A stretch of 64,000 nt of DNA from Streptomyces sp. B1I3 (GTDB lineage: Bacteria > Actinomycetota > Actinomycetes > Streptomycetales > Streptomycetaceae). Numbering within the stretch: position 1 is the first letter of the stretch; every line of letters starts with the position of its first letter. Shown here piece by piece: positions 1 through 6,862 of the stretch. The stretch lies in contig NZ_JAUSYD010000001.1 of the NCBI RefSeq assembly GCF_030816615.1, positions 5,664,501 to 5,728,500 of the forward strand, read 5' to 3'. A model generated the notes under the pieces. That model did not search any database and was not told the DNA's origin. It saw only the letters and a list, made by a program, of their open reading frames with translations. Position numbers and translations under genes: made by a program.

Positions 1-314
1 GCCAGTTCGTCCTCGACGGTGTCCGTGACGAAGTGGGCGAGCGGGTCCTGTCCCACCGTGCCGACGAGGTCGGCGAGTTCGCGCGGCTTGTGGGTCCGGG
101 TGTCCCGGCCGTCGACCGTGACCCTGCCGGTCAGTACACCGCCCGTGAAGTGCGGAACCAGGCCGGAGACGGCGTTCAGCAGAGTCGACTTGCCGACTCC
201 GGACGGGCCGACGAGCAGGACGAGTTCGCCCTCGGGGACCGTGAGGTCGACCCCCGACAGAGTGGGGTGCGCGGCGCCCTCGTACCGCACGGAGACCTGC
301 TCGAACCGGATCAC
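1..314 (-). CDS. ECF transporter ATP-binding protein, C-terminal part outside window
   Basis: This is the energizing ATPase (A component) of an energy-coupling factor importer. About 104 N-terminal codons are visible, starting at GTG 314-312. Residues 36-44 form the Walker A motif GPSGVGKST, and a Q-loop-like VGTVGQDP follows near residue 80. The stop lies beyond the left edge, so I cannot tell whether it is a single ATPase or the fused double EcfA common in actinobacteria. The start overlaps the stop of the upstream T-component gene by 4 bp (GTGA), so they are translationally coupled. It is the most distal visible member of the riboswitch-controlled operon that begins near 3395. Substrate assignment rests on that context. 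Confidence 0.9.
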   Translation of the reverse strand, partial: MIRFEQVSVRYEGAAHPTLSGVDLTVPEGELVLLVGPSGVGKSTLLNAVSGLVPHFTGGVLTGRVTVDGRDTRTHKPRELADLVGTVGQDPLAHFVTDTVEDEL

Positions 315-1450
315 GGGGTTTCCTCGGGGTCGGAAGGGGAGACGGGCACGGGTGCCACGGCGGCGGGCAGCAGACCGATCAGCACGGCGGCGGCGGGCAG
401 GAGGGGCAGCAGGGGAGCGGTCAGCGGCACCACACCTGGGTGCAGGGCCTCGGAGCCGGCCGCCCGGATCATCGCCGCCGCGACGGCCACCCCCGAACCG
501 GCGACCAGCCAGGCGCGCACGCCCCACCGGTCCGGGCGGTAGCGGGTGCGGACCGAGCGGCGGCCGCCGAGTCCCAGCCCGGCCAGGGCCGCGAGCAGTC
601 CGGCCAGCAGCAGGGGCAGCCCGTACACCGCCCCCTGTGCGGTGAGCAGGCCGTACGTCCCCACGCAGACTCCCAGCAGCCCGCCGAGCGTCAGCACGGC
701 CGTGGTGTGCCGGACGGCGGGCGGGACGGGGGCCGTGCGCCCGTATCCCCGGGCGTCCATGGACGCCGCCACCGCGACCGATCGCTCCAGCGCACCTTCG
801 ATCACGGGCAGACCGATCTGGAGCACGGCCCCGATGCCGCCGGTCGGACGGCCGCGCAGCCGGCGGGCCGTCCGCAGCCGCACCACGTCGGCGACCATGT
901 TGGGGGCGAACGTCATCGCGACGACGACGGCGACCCCCGCCTCGTAGAGCGCGCCCGGCAGCGACTTCAGCAGCCTGGCCGGGTTGGCCAGCGAGTTGGC
1001 CGCACCGACGCAGATCAGCAGCGTGGCCAGCTTCGCCCCGTCGTACAGGGCGAAGACCACCTGCTCGGCGGTGACCCGGCCGCCGATCCGGATGCCCTGC
1101 GCCCAGTGCGGCAAGGGTAGTTCGGGGAGCGTGAACAGGGTGTGCGTCCCCGGGAGCGGGGAGCCGAGGACGACGGAGAAGACCAGCCGCACGCCGACGA
1201 CGAACAGCCCCAGCTTGACGAAGGCCCCGTAGGAACGGGCCCACGGCGCGTCCGTACGGCGCGCCGCCACCACATAGCCGGCCACGCCCACCAGCAGCCC
1301 GAGCAGCAGCGGGTTGGTCGTACGGGAGGCGGCGGTGGCGAGGCCGAGCGCCCACAGCCACCAGGCCCCGGCGGGCAGCGCGTTGGCGCGGGTGGCCGCG
1401 GGCGCGCGCAGCGCACGGTGGAGCCGGGCCGTGCCGGTGGAACGGGTCAT
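311..1450 (-). CDS. ECF transporter transmembrane T component
   Basis: This 379-residue integral membrane protein is the EcfT component that couples ATPases to a substrate-binding S component. It has several hydrophobic segments at about residues 30-70, 125-165 and 265-370. The cytoplasmic coupling region carries two EcfT-type basic motifs, TARRLRG and SMDARGYG. The C-terminal extension with extra membrane segments makes it longer than the usual 250 or so residues. The ATG at 1450 overlaps the upstream stop (ATGA), and its own stop overlaps the ATPase start. No S component is visible in the window. It may lie left of the edge, be fused, or be supplied from elsewhere. Confidence 0.9.
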   Translation of the reverse strand: MTRSTGTARLHRALRAPAATRANALPAGAWWLWALGLATAASRTTNPLLLGLLVGVAGYVVAARRTDAPWARSYGAFVKLGLFVVGVRLVFSVVLGSPLPGTHTLFTLPELPLPHWAQGIRIGGRVTAEQVVFALYDGAKLATLLICVGAANSLANPARLLKSLPGALYEAGVAVVVAMTFAPNMVADVVRLRTARRLRGRPTGGIGAVLQIGLPVIEGALERSVAVAASMDARGYGRTAPVPPAVRHTTAVLTLGGLLGVCVGTYGLLTAQGAVYGLPLLLAGLLAALAGLGLGGRRSVRTRYRPDRWGVRAWLVAGSGVAVAAAMIRAAGSEALHPGVVPLTAPLLPLLPAAAVLIGLLPAAVAPVPVSPSDPEETP

Positions 1451-2145
1451 CGGCGCCGGCGGGACCGCACCACTGCGGCGACGCCGAGCAGGAACACCGC
1501 ACCGATGCCCGTGAGCACCCCGGCCGACGGACCGCCGCTCGTGTCGGAGCCCTGTGCGGAGGGGGGAGTCCCGGCGAAGGGTGAGCCGGCGGGGTCGGCG
1601 GACGCGGTGATGGACCCGCGCGACCCGGTGCCGCCGGAGACCTGCTCGCCGCAGCCCGACGCGGGATAACCCGATATCGCGCAGAGCATCGCCGCGCTGT
1701 CGTACCGCAGCGGCTTCGCCACCGCGGCGAGAGCCTCGGCCGTACTCGCCTCCGGCGCCACCTGCGCGCAGGCCGTGCGCAGTGCGGGCGGCCGCTCCCC
1801 GTCCGGGGCGTCGGCCGCCGTCCCCGCGTCGATGACCAGCGCTATCCGCTTGAGGCCGTCCTTCACCGGGGTGTCCGCACAGATCGCTGCGAAGGCCGGC
1901 GCACGCCGAGGCTGGGCGGCGTCCTGGGAGTCCTGGCTCACGGCGAACCGGAAGCCCTGCACCGCCCCGTCGTCCGGCCGGACCAGGGACGGGCCCTGCG
2001 TGGCGTACGTCCAGCTCTTCCCGCCGTCGCCCTCCCAGAACGACCAGTAGCGGTAGCCGGCCGCCTGCGCGCTGCCGGCGCCCAGCACGGTCAGGGCGAC
2101 GGCCACGACGAGGAGCAGCGCGGCCGTGCCCGAGGGACGCCTCAC
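1447..2145 (-). CDS. SCO2322-family surface protein, secreted and C-terminally membrane-anchored
   Basis: The protein has 232 residues. An N-terminal signal peptide ends near AQAA at about residue 25. A mature domain follows that starts YRYWSFWEGDGGKSW and contains WTYATQGPS and DGAVQGFRFA. A Ser/Gly/Pro-rich linker and a C-terminal membrane helix with a basic RSRRRR tail complete it, so the domain should sit on the outer face of the membrane. I recognise it as the family named after S. coelicolor SCO2322, whose function is unknown to me. The GTG start overlaps the toroid gene's TGA, and its own stop overlaps the EcfT ATG. My inference is a ligand-binding partner of the transporter, with Trp/Tyr and short beta-rich motifs reminiscent of the DUF4430 beta domain of transcobalamins. 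That similarity is by eye only. Confidence 0.8.
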   Translation of the reverse strand: MRRPSGTAALLLVVAVALTVLGAGSAQAAGYRYWSFWEGDGGKSWTYATQGPSLVRPDDGAVQGFRFAVSQDSQDAAQPRRAPAFAAICADTPVKDGLKRIALVIDAGTAADAPDGERPPALRTACAQVAPEASTAEALAAVAKPLRYDSAAMLCAISGYPASGCGEQVSGGTGSRGSITASADPAGSPFAGTPPSAQGSDTSGGPSAGVLTGIGAVFLLGVAAVVRSRRRR

Positions 2146-3395
2146 AGCTGCTGGTTCTTCCGGCGCCCGCTGAGCAGGAAGCCGATGCCCGCGCCGAAGG
2201 CGAGACCGATGCCGACGAGCCACCAGACACCCAGCCCTCCGTCGTCGCTGGTGGTGTCCTCGGGCTCGTTCGCCGTCGCCGTCGGCGAGGGCGCGGCGGT
2301 GGCGGCGGGCGCGGGGCCCGTCGCGTTCAGCTGCTTCACGAGGTCGACGCCGCCGAAGTGACGGGCGTCGGCCCCGGTCGCGTGCGCGGCGAGCACCAGC
2401 TGGGCGGTGGCGGCGGGACCGCCCGCCTCGGCCCAGGCCTTCGCGTTCTTCTCCAGATACGCGACGGCCCCGGCCGCCTTGTCCTTGTGGCCCGACGCCG
2501 CCAGCGCGACGACCGCGTCGGCGGTGTTGCCGAAGTCCGGCTGCGGCGAGGAGTCCTCGGCGCCCGGCATCGGCGCCAGTTCCAGGTGGCCCGAACCGGC
2601 GAGCGCGTTGGCGAGGTAGGAGGCACCGTTCTGCGCGGACTGCTCGGCGGTCAGGCCGCTGCCCTTCGTGCACGTGGGGGCCTTCACGGCGTTGGAGTTG
2701 CCCGCGGCCATGCCCTTGCCCATCGCGCCGAGCACCGCCGCCGCGGTGGCGTCCGCGTTGGCGGCGAGCTTGCCGTCCTTGTCCGGCTGGTACGCGAAGG
2801 CACCGCCGTCCTTCCCGCCACAGGGCAGGGCGAAGGCCTGCAGCGCCGTGTACGGGGTCCTGCCGTCCTTCGTGGTGATCTCGGCGACCGGCACACCGGC
2901 GCGGGCCAGCGCGCCGATCACGACGCCGGTGGAGTTGGCGTCGCTCGGGCTGCCCGGGTTGTAACCCCAGCCGCCGTCCTCGTTCTGGACGGACTTCAGC
3001 CAGCTGACCGCGTTGGCGACGGTCTCGCCGTGCACTCCCAGCTCGACCAGGGCCTGGACGGCGGCGGCGGTGGCGTTCGTGTCGGCCACCGTCTTCGCGT
3101 CGCAGGGCTCGGAGGCGTCGCGGTAGGCGGGGAAGGCTCCGCTGTCGCACTGCTGGCCCGCGAGCCAGTCCACCGACTTCCCGGCGGGCGTGACGAGCTC
3201 GACCTTCTGGGCGAGGAAGGCCAGCGACTGGCGCCACACGCCGTCGTAGGTGGGGTCGCCGGTGCCGTACAGACCGGGCGGAAGGGCCGCCGACGGGGAC
3301 GGTGACGGGCTGGGGACGGCGACCGCCGCGGGGGCGGTCCCGGCACAGAGCACGGCGGTGATCGCGAGCGCTGCCGCGCGGCGGCTTACGGTCAT
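2142..3395 (-). CDS. Secreted alpha-toroid (prenyltransferase/squalene cyclase-repeat) protein, candidate corrinoid-binding
   Basis: The protein has 417 residues: a signal peptide (1-26), a Pro/Ser linker, then (alpha/alpha)-barrel repeats. Typical repeat signatures are DTNATAAAVQALVELG, QNEDGGWGYNPG, NADATAAAVLG and NTADAVVALA. After residue 360 come a low-complexity stretch, one membrane helix and a basic tail (RRKNQQL). The enzyme acid motifs of true cyclases or prenyltransferases are not apparent, so a catalytic terpenoid role is unlikely for a surface protein. It is the first gene after a cobalamin riboswitch and lies directly upstream of ECF genes. The intrinsic factor/transcobalamin alpha domain has the same fold class. 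I infer extracellular corrinoid (or cobalt) capture. The ATG at 3395 has GGAGAGG about 12 bases upstream. Confidence 0.8.
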   Translation of the reverse strand: MTVSRRAAALAITAVLCAGTAPAAVAVPSPSPSPSAALPPGLYGTGDPTYDGVWRQSLAFLAQKVELVTPAGKSVDWLAGQQCDSGAFPAYRDASEPCDAKTVADTNATAAAVQALVELGVHGETVANAVSWLKSVQNEDGGWGYNPGSPSDANSTGVVIGALARAGVPVAEITTKDGRTPYTALQAFALPCGGKDGGAFAYQPDKDGKLAANADATAAAVLGAMGKGMAAGNSNAVKAPTCTKGSGLTAEQSAQNGASYLANALAGSGHLELAPMPGAEDSSPQPDFGNTADAVVALAASGHKDKAAGAVAYLEKNAKAWAEAGGPAATAQLVLAAHATGADARHFGGVDLVKQLNATGPAPAATAAPSPTATANEPEDTTSDDGGLGVWWLVGIGLAFGAGIGFLLSGRRKNQQL

Positions 3396-3478
3396 GGCGG
3401 GCTGGGCCTCTCCTGCGAGGACCGGGCACAGGCACACGGATGCACCGGGCTCCGGCCCCGTATACCTCGACGGTGCCG

Positions 3479-3498
3479 GCCACCGGGGCTTCGGTGGC
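3479..3498 (-). promoter_or_regulatory. Hairpin downstream of the cobalamin aptamer (possible expression platform)
   Basis: The arms GCCACCG and CGGTGGC pair perfectly around a 6-base loop. The hairpin sits between the aptamer and the toroid gene's start at 3395. There is no U-tract, so it may act through translation or Rho-type control rather than as a canonical terminator. Its role is inferred from position only. Confidence 0.4.
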
Positions 3499-3640
3499 AC
3501 GAGCCGGTCACGCTCACGTACAGGGCATTCCGGCTCACCACCTGGGACGGTGACTCACGGTTGCGGGTCAGCGCCGGATTCGCACCGGCTTCCCCCTGCA
3601 GGGGCATGATGACGACCCGCCCACTCTACCGGGGCGCTCC
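3480..3640 (-). promoter_or_regulatory. Cobalamin riboswitch
   Basis: On the minus strand the leader of the toroid-ECF operon contains the conserved B12 aptamer core. A GGGGGAAGCCGGTGCGAATC segment at about 3597-3578 is followed by CCGGCGCTGACCCGCAACCG at 3577-3558. The near-invariant GCAACCG and the AGCCGGTGC/GAATCC pairing are diagnostic. A B12-box-like GAGCCGGAATGCC follows at about 3537-3525. The boundaries are approximate because I did not fold it. It should repress the downstream operon when adenosylcobalamin is abundant. Confidence 0.9.
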
Positions 3641-3786
3641 CGGCCCTTTCGGGGCGGACGGTGGCCCGCGCCGGAAAAGGGCCGATGAAAGGGCTTCCCA
3701 GCAGGTCAGACCCCATGCGAAACTCCGGCGGGGGAGCACGCGGGCACTTGCCCGTGGGGAGGAACGAGCGGGGCGGAACAGCACCT

Positions 3787-4302
3787 GTGCGCAGAAGTGG
3801 GACGGCGGCCGTGACCGCCGCTGTGAGTGTGTTGGTGACGATGGTGGCGGGCTGCGACCTCGTCGGCGGGAGCGAGGCCGCGCCGCCGCCGCCCTCGCCG
3901 TCGCCCCTTGCGCCGTTCACCCGGGAGACGGCGGCCGCCGAGATAGCGTCCGTCACCGCGGCCTCGGGGCTCCCCGCCGGTGACACGTCCACCGCGGGCA
4001 GGCCGGAAGGCGCCTGGCAGCAGTGCGTCGCCCCCTGGACGGCGGACGCGCCGGCGGCCGACGCCGCCGAGGGGTTCGAGGCGGCCGTGAAGCGGCTCCG
4101 GCAGCAGGACTGGGAGATCGTCTCCAGCCACGCGGAGCAGGACGTCACCTTCCGCACCCTCGTCAAGCGGGGCTGGAAGGTGTACGCCCGGCACCACGCG
4201 CCGCGGGCTCCGGGCGACGAGCAGCTCGTGGCCTTCACCGCCGTGGAGGACGGCTGCGAGCTGCCCGGGCCCGTCAGGGGCGACTACGAGGATCCGGCCT
4301 GA
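3787..4302 (+). CDS. Small secreted lipoprotein, function unknown
   Basis: From GTG 3787 the product is 171 residues. A short basic N-terminus (VRRSG) and a hydrophobic stretch lead to a lipobox, VTMVAGC, with the lipidated Cys near residue 23. A Pro/Ser linker follows, then a globular domain of about 130 residues containing two further cysteines (QQCVAPW and DGCELPG) that could form a disulfide. I chose 3787 because it gives a normal-length lipoprotein signal. Starts at 3685 or 3715 would give a long pre-signal extension. The 3' end overlaps the convergent depolymerase gene by 19 bp. I do not recognise the family. Confidence 0.7.
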   Translation: MRRSGTAAVTAAVSVLVTMVAGCDLVGGSEAAPPPPSPSPLAPFTRETAAAEIASVTAASGLPAGDTSTAGRPEGAWQQCVAPWTADAPAADAAEGFEAAVKRLRQQDWEIVSSHAEQDVTFRTLVKRGWKVYARHHAPRAPGDEQLVAFTAVEDGCELPGPVRGDYEDPA

Positions 4303-5768
4303 CAGTTCGAGTCCGCGACGACGAAGTACCCCGCCGGTGACTCCCGGAGCGTGTGGGTGACGAACACGTTGTACAGCCCCATGGTCTGCCCGGACCCGTT
4401 CGCGTAGACGTAACCGCCCGCGGTGTGCGCCCGTCCCGCCGCCACGTGCGCGTAGTTCGTCGCGGAGAAGCAGGCGGCGGGGGCCGTACCGCCCGCCGTG
4501 GTCGCGGTCACGGCGGGGGAGAGGGTGCCCGTCGCGCCCGAGGAGTCGACCGCCGCCACGGTGTAGCGGTAGGCGGTCCCGGCGCTCAGCCCCGTGTCGG
4601 TGAAGGATGCCGAGGTGGGCGAGCCCACCTTCGTGCCGTCGCGGTGGACGGCGTACGAAACCGCGTTCCCGACCGCGTCCCAGGTCAGGGAGGCGGTGCT
4701 CGCGGTGACCCCGCTGACCTTCAGACCGGAGGGTGCGGGCAGTGCGTCACCGCCGCCCGGTGTGTCCCCGTCCAGTCCCCAGAACACGCCCGTGTGGTAC
4801 GTCGAGCAGATGGTGTCCAGGAAGTAGGCGGCCGTCGAACCGCACTGCCCGGCGCCCGAACCCGGATCGACGGGCAGGCCGTGCCCCATGCCGGAGACCG
4901 TGAACGTCTCCACGGCGGGCCGGCCGGAGGCGTCCTCGTAGACGCTCCGCGTGGTGTTGCCGGGCAGACCGCTCGTGCTGGACGGGGTCTGCCCGATGCC
5001 CCAGACGTCGGTCCACTGGTCGCGCAGGGCGGTGGCGTTGGCCGGGTGGACCGTGTAGTCGGAGGTGCCCTGCCAGATGGCGACCCTGGGCCAGGGACCG
5101 GTCCACCCCGGGTAGGAGCCGCGTACCTTGTCGCCCCACTGGGACGGTGACAGCTTCTGCGGGCCGGTCTGGCATCCCGAGGCGCCGGCCTGGCTGGTGG
5201 CGCACTGCGCGGGCAGCCCGGAGGCCACGGACCCGCCCGCGAACACGTCCGGATACGCGGCGAGCAGGTCCGCGGTCATCCCGCCGCCGGCCGACAGCCC
5301 GGTGACGTACACGCGGCGGCCGTCGGTGCCGTACGTCCGCTTCGCGTACTCGACCATCTGGACGACGGACGCCGCCTCGCCCCTGCCGCGGGTGTCCTCG
5401 GCCGGGTCGAACCAGCCGAAGCACGAGAGCGGGTTGTTGGCCGAGGTCGTCTGCGGGAAGACGACGTCGAAGCCCCACAGGTCGGCGTAGGCGGGCCAGC
5501 CCGAGTTGGCGTAGTACGCGCCGGCCGTCTGGGTGCAGCCGTGCAGGGCGACGACCAGGGGCGCGCCCGCCGGCAGGCCGTCGGGGGTGTACGCGAACAT
5601 CTGCAGGTTGCCCGGGTTCGAGCCGAAGCCGGTGACCTGCTGGAGACCGGCGGCCGCCGCCGTGGGGGCGGCGGTGGCGACCGGCTGGGCGGCGAGCACC
5701 GCCAGCAAGGAGCAGACGGTGACGGAGGCGACGCGTCGGAACAGGCGTCGCAGGATCGGTGGGCGCAC
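4284..5768 (-). CDS. Extracellular PHB-type depolymerase/esterase with fibronectin III domain
   Basis: This 494-residue secreted alpha/beta hydrolase has a signal peptide at about 1-40. It carries the oxyanion region HGCTQTA (76-82), the nucleophile in GLSAGGG (Ser159), an acidic residue in SDYTV near 237 and the catalytic His in GMGHGLPVD (His296). This is the PHB depolymerase/feruloyl-esterase family. A fibronectin type III domain spans about 344-425. A C-terminal Cys-containing module (CFSATNYAHV to the end) resembles accessory substrate-binding domains of secreted depolymerases. It should hydrolyse short-chain polyhydroxyalkanoate or a related polyester outside the cell. A 3-hydroxybutyrate dehydrogenase gene runs divergently about 260 bp away, which supports the polyester reading. 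Confidence 0.85.
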   Translation of the reverse strand: MRPPILRRLFRRVASVTVCSLLAVLAAQPVATAAPTAAAAGLQQVTGFGSNPGNLQMFAYTPDGLPAGAPLVVALHGCTQTAGAYYANSGWPAYADLWGFDVVFPQTTSANNPLSCFGWFDPAEDTRGRGEAASVVQMVEYAKRTYGTDGRRVYVTGLSAGGGMTADLLAAYPDVFAGGSVASGLPAQCATSQAGASGCQTGPQKLSPSQWGDKVRGSYPGWTGPWPRVAIWQGTSDYTVHPANATALRDQWTDVWGIGQTPSSTSGLPGNTTRSVYEDASGRPAVETFTVSGMGHGLPVDPGSGAGQCGSTAAYFLDTICSTYHTGVFWGLDGDTPGGGDALPAPSGLKVSGVTASTASLTWDAVGNAVSYAVHRDGTKVGSPTSASFTDTGLSAGTAYRYTVAAVDSSGATGTLSPAVTATTAGGTAPAACFSATNYAHVAAGRAHTAGGYVYANGSGQTMGLYNVFVTHTLRESPAGYFVVADSNCQAGSS

Positions 5769-6031
5769 GGTGGGGCCTCCCTCGTCGGACGTGCGGACGG
5801 ACGTGCGAACTGCTGCCGGAACCTATGAGCCAGGAGCGGAGCCGCCCATGTGGCAGGCGGACATCCGCCGCGTCCCGCTGTGTGCGGCGCTCCTCTTGTG
5901 CCGCTTCCCCGGCCCCGGCCGCGCGCGGAGCCCGCCGGGCCGCACCATGTACGCCGCCACCATGCCGACGCCCCCGGGTGTGTGAACCGGCCCCGTGTGA
6001 TGCGGACGGCGACGTCCTTACGGTGACGCCC

Positions 6032-6817
6032 ATGCAGACTTCCGGGACCCCTCAGCACGAACCGCTCGCCCCCGCCGCCCTCACCGGACGCACCGCCCTG
6101 GTCACCGGCGCGGCGAGCGGCATCGGCCTGGCCTGTGCCGAGGCACTCGCCGCCGCCGGCGCCCATGTGCACGTGGTGGACAAGGCGGGCGACGCGGCCA
6201 AGAGCCTGGCCGAACGGATCGGCGGGACCGCCTGGGTGGCCGACCTCTCCGTCGCCGAGGCGGTGGACGCGCTGCCCGCCGACGCGGACATCGTCGTCAA
6301 CAACGCGGGGCTGCAGCACGTGGCGCCCGTGCACGCGTTCCCGCCGGACCGCTTCGCGCTGATCCACCGCGTCATGGTGGAAGCGCCGTTCCGCATCTTG
6401 CGCCGCACCCTGCCCGGCATGTACGAACGCGGCTGGGGCCGCGTGGTCAACATCTCGTCCGTGCACGGGCTGCGCGCCAGCCCCTACAAGTCGGCCTACG
6501 TCTCGGCCAAGCACGCACTGGAGGGGCTCAGCAAAGTGGTCGCACTCGAAGCGGCTCCGCACGGGGTGACGAGCAACTGCGTCAGCCCCGGCTACGTCCG
6601 CACGCCCCTGGTCGAGAACCAGATCGCGGACCAGGCCCGCAGCCACGGCATCTCCGAGCAGGACGTGGTGGGCCGGGTCCTGCTGGAGCGCAGCGCCATC
6701 AAGTCACTGATCGAGCCCGGCGACGTCGCCGGGGCCGTCCTGTGGCTGTGCGGCCCGGGCGCGGCCCACATCACCGGCAGCTCCGTCGCCATGGACGGCG
6801 GCTGGACCGCCAACTGA
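6032..6817 (+). CDS. 3-hydroxybutyrate dehydrogenase (SDR family)
   Basis: The enzyme oxidises (R)-3-hydroxybutyrate to acetoacetate with NAD. It has 261 residues. TGAASGIG (25-32) is the nucleotide-binding glycine motif and NNAG (90-93) the structural motif. The catalytic set is Ser143, Tyr156 and Lys160 in ISSVHGL...YVSAK. The region CVSPGYVRTPLVENQIADQA is characteristic of BdhA-type enzymes, where Gln and His residues bind the acid substrate. The C-terminus GSSVAMDGGWTAN is also typical. It is divergent from the depolymerase and 45 bp upstream of the PucR-type regulator, so import and oxidation of depolymerase products is the likely job. Confidence 0.88.
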   Translation: MQTSGTPQHEPLAPAALTGRTALVTGAASGIGLACAEALAAAGAHVHVVDKAGDAAKSLAERIGGTAWVADLSVAEAVDALPADADIVVNNAGLQHVAPVHAFPPDRFALIHRVMVEAPFRILRRTLPGMYERGWGRVVNISSVHGLRASPYKSAYVSAKHALEGLSKVVALEAAPHGVTSNCVSPGYVRTPLVENQIADQARSHGISEQDVVGRVLLERSAIKSLIEPGDVAGAVLWLCGPGAAHITGSSVAMDGGWTAN

Positions 6818-6862
6818 CCCCGCCCGACCGCCCCGACCGTCCCCGGAAGAACGCTGGCCGCC

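Noticed and set aside
2142..3395. Terpenoid cyclase or prenyltransferase enzyme
   Set aside because: The fold class fits, but the protein is secreted and anchored, lacks clear catalytic acid motifs and sits in a B12-regulated ECF operon. I therefore do not call it a terpene enzyme.
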